DNA from: Actinacidiphila oryziradicis
Lineage (GTDB): Bacteria; Actinomycetota; Actinomycetes; Streptomycetales; Streptomycetaceae
Reading direction: 5' to 3'
Length of the DNA: 64,000 bases
NCBI RefSeq assembly: GCF_005047355.1
Contig: NZ_SUMC01000012.1
Location: 115,926 to 179,925, forward strand
Shown: positions 60,120-64,000 of the stretch, one piece after another
Layout: every line of letters begins with the position of its first letter
Position numbering within the stretch: position 1 is the first letter of the stretch
Position numbers and translations under genes: made by a program
Notes under the pieces: generated by a model
What the model saw: the letters and a program-made list of their open reading frames with translations, nothing else
Database searches by the model: none
Told to the model about the DNA's origin: nothing

Positions 60120-61780
60120 TGTCCGAAACACATGCGCAGGGCCACACGCCCACCCGACTCGACCAGCGCCCCGAGTGGCACGCGCTCGGCAAGCACCGTG
60201 ACCAGCTCGCGGATACCCACTTGCGTGAGCTGTTCACCGCCGACCCGGAGCGCGCCAGCCGTTACACGCTCCAGGTCGGCGATCTGCACATCGACTACTC
60301 CAAGCACCTCGTCACCGACGAGACCCTGGAACTGCTGCGCGAACTCGCATCCGCCATCGGGGTGGCCGAGCTCCGGGACGCGATGTTCCGCGGCGAGAAG
60401 ATCAACACAACTGAGGACCGCGCGGTGCTGCACATCGCCCTGCGCGCCCCCCTCTCGTCGGTCATCGAGGTCGACGGGCACAATGTCGTTCCCGGCGTTC
60501 ACCACGTGCTCACCAGGATGGGGGTCTTCGCCGACCGGATCCGCTCCGGCGAATGGACCGGCCACACCGGCAAGCGCATCAGGAACGTCGTCAACATCGG
60601 TATCGGCGGCTCCGACCTCGGCCCCGCCATGGCGTACGAGGTGCTCCGCCCCTACAGTGCGCGTGACCTGCAGTTCCGCTTCGTGTCCAATGTCGACGGC
60701 GCCGACCTCCACGAAGCCGTACGCGACCTCGACCCGGCCGAAACGCTCTTCATCGTCGCGTCAAAGACGTTCACCACCATCGAGACCATCACTAACGCCA
60801 CCTCGGCCCGCGACTGGCTGCTGGCCGCGCTCGGCGACGACGCGGCTGTCGCGAAGCACTTCGTGGCGGTCTCCACCAATGCGGAGAAGGTCGCCGAGTT
60901 CGGCATCGATGTGGACAACATGTTCGAGTTCTGGGACTGGGTCGGCGGCCGCTACTCCTACGACTCCGCCATCGGCCTGTCCCTGATGGTCGCCATCGGC
61001 GAAGAGCACTTCCGCGAGATGCTCGCCGGCTTCCATCTCGTCGACGAGCACTTCCGGTGCGCGCCCGCCGAGGAGAACGTACCGCTGCTCCTCGGGCTGC
61101 TCGGGATCTGGTACGGCAACTTCCACGACGCCCAGTCACACGCGGTGCTGCCGTACAGCCACTACCTGGCAAGGTTTACGGCGTACTTGCAGCAGCTCGA
61201 CATGGAGTCCAACGGCAAGTCCGTCGACCGGCAGGGCAACCCTGTCAGCTGGCAGACCGGCCCGGTGGTCTGGGGCACCCCCGGCACCAACGGCCAGCAC
61301 GCCTACTACCAGCTGCTGCACCAGGGCACCAAGCTCATCCCGGCCGACTTCATCGGCTTCGCCAAGCCCATTGACGAGCTCGGCGAGCTGGCCGGCCATC
61401 ATGACCTGCTGATGGCCAACTTCTTCGCCCAGACCCAGGCCCTGGCCTTCGGCAAGACCCCGGAAGAGGTTGCCGCCGAGGGCGTACCGGCCGAACTGGT
61501 ACCCCACAAGACATTCCGGGGGAACCGCCCGACGACCACGATCCTGGCGAGCGAGCTGAGCCCGTCGGTGCTGGGGCAGCTTGTCGCGCTCTACGAGCAC
61601 AAGGTGTTCGTGCAAGGCGCGGTCTGGAACATCGACTCCTTCGACCAGTGGGGCGTCGAGCTCGGCAAGGTCCTCGCCAAGCGGATTGAGCCCGCACTCA
61701 CAGAGGGGGCCGAAGTCCCCGGGCTGGACGCCTCCACCAAGGCGCTGGTGCGCCGCTACCGCGAGCTGCGCGGCCGCTGA
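60119..61780 (+). CDS. pgi: Glucose-6-phosphate isomerase
   Basis: Interconverts glucose-6-phosphate and fructose-6-phosphate; 553 aa, usual length. Signatures [51 protein letters not shown] and [18 protein letters not shown]; catalytic Glu and His regions are intact. The ATG shares its A with the MFS stop (TGATG), and GAGGAG lies just upstream. It faces the zwf-opcA-pgl operon, so the two ways to use glucose-6-phosphate meet tail to tail. Confidence 0.98.
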   Translation: MSETHAQGHTPTRLDQRPEWHALGKHRDQLADTHLRELFTADPERASRYTLQVGDLHIDYSKHLVTDETLELLRELASAIGVAELRDAMFRGEKINTTEDRAVLHIALRAPLSSVIEVDGHNVVPGVHHVLTRMGVFADRIRSGEWTGHTGKRIRNVVNIGIGGSDLGPAMAYEVLRPYSARDLQFRFVSNVDGADLHEAVRDLDPAETLFIVASKTFTTIETITNATSARDWLLAALGDDAAVAKHFVAVSTNAEKVAEFGIDVDNMFEFWDWVGGRYSYDSAIGLSLMVAIGEEHFREMLAGFHLVDEHFRCAPAEENVPLLLGLLGIWYGNFHDAQSHAVLPYSHYLARFTAYLQQLDMESNGKSVDRQGNPVSWQTGPVVWGTPGTNGQHAYYQLLHQGTKLIPADFIGFAKPIDELGELAGHHDLLMANFFAQTQALAFGKTPEEVAAEGVPAELVPHKTFRGNRPTTTILASELSPSVLGQLVALYEHKVFVQGAVWNIDSFDQWGVELGKVLAKRIEPALTEGAEVPGLDASTKALVRRYRELRGR

Positions 61781-61784
61781 CCCT

Positions 61785-61832
61785 CGCCCTCGCCGGGCAG
61801 GCCGGATTTCCCCGGCCTGCCCGGCGAGGGCG
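61785..61832. terminator. pgi terminator, perfect 21-bp stem
   Basis: Arms 61785-61805 and 61812-61832 are fully complementary with a 6-nt loop, 4 nt after the pgi stop. Confidence 0.92.
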
Positions 61833-61853
61833 CTCCCTCATGGGTTGCGCTGG

Positions 61854-61944
61854 GTTCAACACCGCCGGTTGCCGCCGTCTCGGCTCTCGCCGTTGCGGCG
61901 GCTACTGTTTTCCGTCGCGACGGCGAAGTCCGGCGGTGTCCGAA
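61854..61944. repeat. Structured intergenic element, copy B
   Basis: Inner stem TCGCCGTT (61887-61894) with GACGGCGA (61919-61926), loop beginning GCGGCGG and containing CTGTTTTCC, outer 10-bp stem ACACCGCCGG (61859-61868) with CCGGCGGTGT (61930-61939), and GTTC/GAAC beyond it. It matches copy A at 58701-58795. It sits between the terminators of pgi and pgl, so it is not obviously a leader or part of a gene. Confidence 0.72.
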
Positions 61945-61970
61945 CTCGTCGGAGCCGGGGGCTGTACGCC

Positions 61971-62007
61971 AATCGCCGGGCGGCTGATCACAGCCCGCCC
62001 GGCGATT
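61971..62007. terminator. zwf-opcA-pgl terminator
   Basis: AATCGCCGGGCGG (61971-61983) pairs perfectly with 61995-62007, just past the pgl stop on the minus strand. Confidence 0.82.
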
Positions 62008-62021
62008 GTTGTGGGCCCCGG

Positions 62022-62804
62022 TTACGCCGAGGCCGGAGGATACAGCTGCGGAGGCAGCTTCGCGGCAGCCGCCCGGTCCAGAAGCCAGAGGGTGCGGCTG
62101 CGCCCGTAGGCACCGGCAGCCGGGGCCTGAATCTCACCGGCGCCGGAAAGGGCGATGGCGACGGCGCCGGCCTTGTCGTCGCCGGCCGCGAGGAGCCAGA
62201 CCTCGCGGGCGGCACGGATGGCCGGGAGGGTGAGCGAGATACGGGTCGGCGGCGGCTTGGGGGCGCCGTGGATGCCGACGACGGTGCTGTCCGTCTCGCG
62301 GACACCGGGGTGGCCGGGGAAGAGGGACGCGACATGGGCGTCGGGGCCCACACCGAGCATCAGCACGTCGAAGGCAGGCACCCCGCCACGTTCCTCAGGG
62401 CTGGCGGCCGCGGCGAGTTCGGCTGCGTAGGACGCTGCCGCCGCTTCGACGTCAGAGCCCTCCGGGCCGTCGGAGGCGGGCATGGGGTGCACCCGCGCGG
62501 GGTTGACCGGGACGTTGTCGAGCAGGGCCTCGCGGGCCTGCGTGACGTTGCGTTCCGGGTCCCCCTCCGGGAGGAAGCGCTCGTCGCCCCACCAGATGTC
62601 CAGCCGGGGCCAGTCGATCGCGTCCCGGGCCGGGGCGTCGGCGAGGGCGGCGAGGAGGGCATTGCCGTTGCGACCGCCGGTGAGGACGACGGAGGCGGAG
62701 CCGCGGGCGGCCTGAGCGTCCACGATTTTCGTGATCAGCCTGGCCGCCGCGGCCTTTGCCATCAGCTCCTTGTCGCGGTGAACGACAACTTGAGGAGCAG
62801 TCAC
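62022..62804 (-). CDS. pgl: 6-phosphogluconolactonase
   Basis: Hydrolyses 6-phosphogluconolactone in the pentose phosphate pathway; 260 aa of the DevB/Pgl type. VLTGGRNGNALLAALA, WWGDERFLPEGDPERNVTQA, LMLGVGPDAHVASLFPGHPG with the catalytic His, and WLLAAGDDKAGAVAIALSG. The GTG start overlaps the opcA stop by 4 nt. Last gene of zwf-opcA-pgl. Confidence 0.95.
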   Translation of the reverse strand: MTAPQVVVHRDKELMAKAAAARLITKIVDAQAARGSASVVLTGGRNGNALLAALADAPARDAIDWPRLDIWWGDERFLPEGDPERNVTQAREALLDNVPVNPARVHPMPASDGPEGSDVEAAAASYAAELAAAASPEERGGVPAFDVLMLGVGPDAHVASLFPGHPGVRETDSTVVGIHGAPKPPPTRISLTLPAIRAAREVWLLAAGDDKAGAVAIALSGAGEIQAPAAGAYGRSRTLWLLDRAAAAKLPPQLYPPASA

Positions 62805-63877
62805 TTGGCTTCCTCCGCGGCCGCCTGCTTCGGAGAAGGTGCCGGAGCCGCAGCCGGGGGAGCCGGCTTGGGGGCTGCCGCCCCGTGCCCGGATCCGGCC
62901 GCGGCGGGTGACGGGGCCGGATCAGCGGCCGTGGCCGCCCGGGCGGTCCCGGTGTGCACCAGCCGCTTGACGCCGTACTTCACCGACGACTTGTAGATGT
63001 CGTCCGGATCGAGGCGGCGCAGTTCCTCCGCGATCAGGTCGGCGGTGTCCCGCCGCTTGAGCGCGACCCGCCGGTCGGGCTGCCCCGGCATGGCCAGCTC
63101 CGCGAGAGCGCCGTCCGCCCGGTCCAGGGAGATGTCGCCGTCAGCCGTGGTCAGCGTTACGGCGGTGAGCCCCGGGCCGTCGGAGATCCGGCGCTCGACG
63201 GACACTTCGAGCCGGTCGGCGAGCCAGAGCCCGAGCAGCTCGGTGCTGGGGTTGTAGGCCTCGCCCTCGACCACCGCGGCGGTGATCCTGGAGTGTTTCT
63301 GGTCCAGCGCGGCGGCGAGCATGCTGCGCCAGGGGGTGACCCGGGTCCAGGCCAGATCGGTGTCGCCAGGAGCGTACGAGGCCGCGCGTACCTCCAGGGC
63401 CGCCACCGGGTCCTCGGCCGCCGAGGCGTCCGTGATCCGGCGCTGCGCCAGCCGGCCCAGCGGGTGCTCGGCCGGGTTCTCGGGCGCGTCCTCCGGCCAC
63501 CAGACGACCACCGGGGCGTCGGGCAGCAGCAGCGGAAGCACTACCGACTCGGCGTGCGCGGCCAGCTCGCCGTGCAGCCGCAGCAGCACGGTCTCGCCGG
63601 TGCCGGAGTCGGAGCCGACCCGGATCTCGGCGTCCAGCCGGGCCGTGGCCTTGTCGCGCGGAGAGCGGCCGGGCCGCTTGATGACCACAAGGATCCGGGA
63701 GGGGTGCTCCCGGGAGGCGTCGCTCGCAGCCTTGATGGCGTCATAGGCGCTGCCCTCGTCGGTGACGATGACGAGGGTGAGCACCATGCCGACCGCCGGG
63801 GTGCCGATGGTGCGGCGGGCCTTGATGAGACCGTTGTTGATCTTGGATGAAGTGGTATCCACCAGGTCGATTTTCAT
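62801..63877 (-). CDS. opcA: Glucose-6-phosphate dehydrogenase assembly protein OpcA
   Basis: Partner needed for full activity of glucose-6-phosphate dehydrogenase (Zwf) in actinobacteria and cyanobacteria. The 358-aa sequence has [20 protein letters not shown] at the N-terminus, [20 protein letters not shown], and DLDPGHT-like middle [20 protein letters not shown]. The last 60 residues are a low-complexity Ala/Pro tail, longer than the family core. The ATG overlaps the zwf stop by 4 nt (ATGA). Confidence 0.95.
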   Translation of the reverse strand: MKIDLVDTTSSKINNGLIKARRTIGTPAVGMVLTLVIVTDEGSAYDAIKAASDASREHPSRILVVIKRPGRSPRDKATARLDAEIRVGSDSGTGETVLLRLHGELAAHAESVVLPLLLPDAPVVVWWPEDAPENPAEHPLGRLAQRRITDASAAEDPVAALEVRAASYAPGDTDLAWTRVTPWRSMLAAALDQKHSRITAAVVEGEAYNPSTELLGLWLADRLEVSVERRISDGPGLTAVTLTTADGDISLDRADGALAELAMPGQPDRRVALKRRDTADLIAEELRRLDPDDIYKSSVKYGVKRLVHTGTARAATAADPAPSPAAAGSGHGAAAPKPAPPAAAPAPSPKQAAAEEAK

Positions 63878-64000
63878 GGCCGCCGCCAGCTCCTTCCGTC
63901 TCGTGCGAGCATTTCGTCGGCCTCGACCGGGCCCCAGGTGCCGGAGGGGTACTGCGCCGGCTTGCCGTGCTTCTCCCAGTAGGCCTCGATGGGGTCGAGG
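63874..64000 (-). CDS. zwf: Glucose-6-phosphate dehydrogenase, C-terminal part
   Basis: Only the last 41 codons lie in the window; the gene enters from the right edge. [20 protein letters not shown], then [21 protein letters not shown], is the typical actinobacterial Zwf terminus. The stop overlaps the opcA ATG by 4 nt. It makes NADPH and 6-phosphogluconolactone from glucose-6-phosphate. Confidence 0.9.
   Translation of the reverse strand, partial: LDPIEAYWEKHGKPAQYPSGTWGPVEADEMLARDGRSWRRP

Overview
The window looks like a chromosomal core segment of a Streptomyces (or very close relative). Base composition is very GC-rich with G/C-ending codons. GTG starts and 4-nt GTGA/ATGA gene overlaps are common. 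The genes include actinobacterial or streptomycete hallmarks: whiA, rbpA, opcA, a PdtaR-type ANTAR regulator, an SPW_0924-type small protein, and the uvrA / uvrC-rapZ-yvcK-whiA / gap-pgk-tpiA order. No transposase, integrase, tRNA, rRNA or CRISPR array was seen.

Layout. 0-7.3 kb: ANTAR response regulator, a convergent five-gene branched-chain amino acid ABC importer (livKHMGF), and a decayed secreted-protein gene. 7.4-20.7 kb: PaaI-like thioesterase, FdhF/YdeP-like molybdopterin oxidoreductase, polA, DUF4184 membrane protein, secreted lytic transglycosylase, SPW_0924 small protein, DUF3068 protein, HrpB helicase and a coupled methyltransferase. 20.8-28.6 kb: rpsA with a clear promoter, Tat-exported FAD amine oxidase, PAC2 protein, coaE, TPR protein, frameshifted N-formylglutamate amidohydrolase, cupin and ogt. 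28.8-35.7 kb: the most accessory-looking part, with an AbiEi-like protein behind a perfect palindrome, a frameshifted MHYT membrane sensor, a GH18 enzyme, and a divergent, tightly overlapping three-gene surface-polysaccharide operon. 35.9-44.8 kb: uvrB, TerD, a yybP-ykoY-type riboswitch with TerC, an MHS transporter, a CtaG-like protein, small hypotheticals, an MBL hydrolase and a mycothiol-type enzyme. 45-53.1 kb: uvrA and the overlapping uvrC-rapZ-yvcK-whiA operon. 53.3-57.3 kb: gap, pgk, tpiA, secG, rbpA. 57.7-64 kb: an N-acetylglucosamine-kinase-like gene, an MFS exporter coupled to pgi, and the convergent zwf-opcA-pgl operon.

How it works together. The right half gathers nucleotide-excision repair (UvrA, UvrB, UvrC), amino-sugar and carbon-flux control (RapZ, YvcK, NagK-like), the sporulation regulator WhiA, lower glycolysis, and the glucose-6-phosphate branch point (Pgi against Zwf/OpcA/Pgl).

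Points for caution and interest. A G/C-only tract of about 80 nt destroys the 3' end of coaE and looks like a sequencing artefact. Single-base frameshifts break two further genes nearby, and a third gene carries several lesions. Two intergenic regions flanking the MFS-pgi pair carry related hairpin elements, with a C-to-T change that keeps the stem paired. With the polysaccharide locus, these are the best candidates for something not yet described. All functional calls are from reading the sequence; no database search was run.
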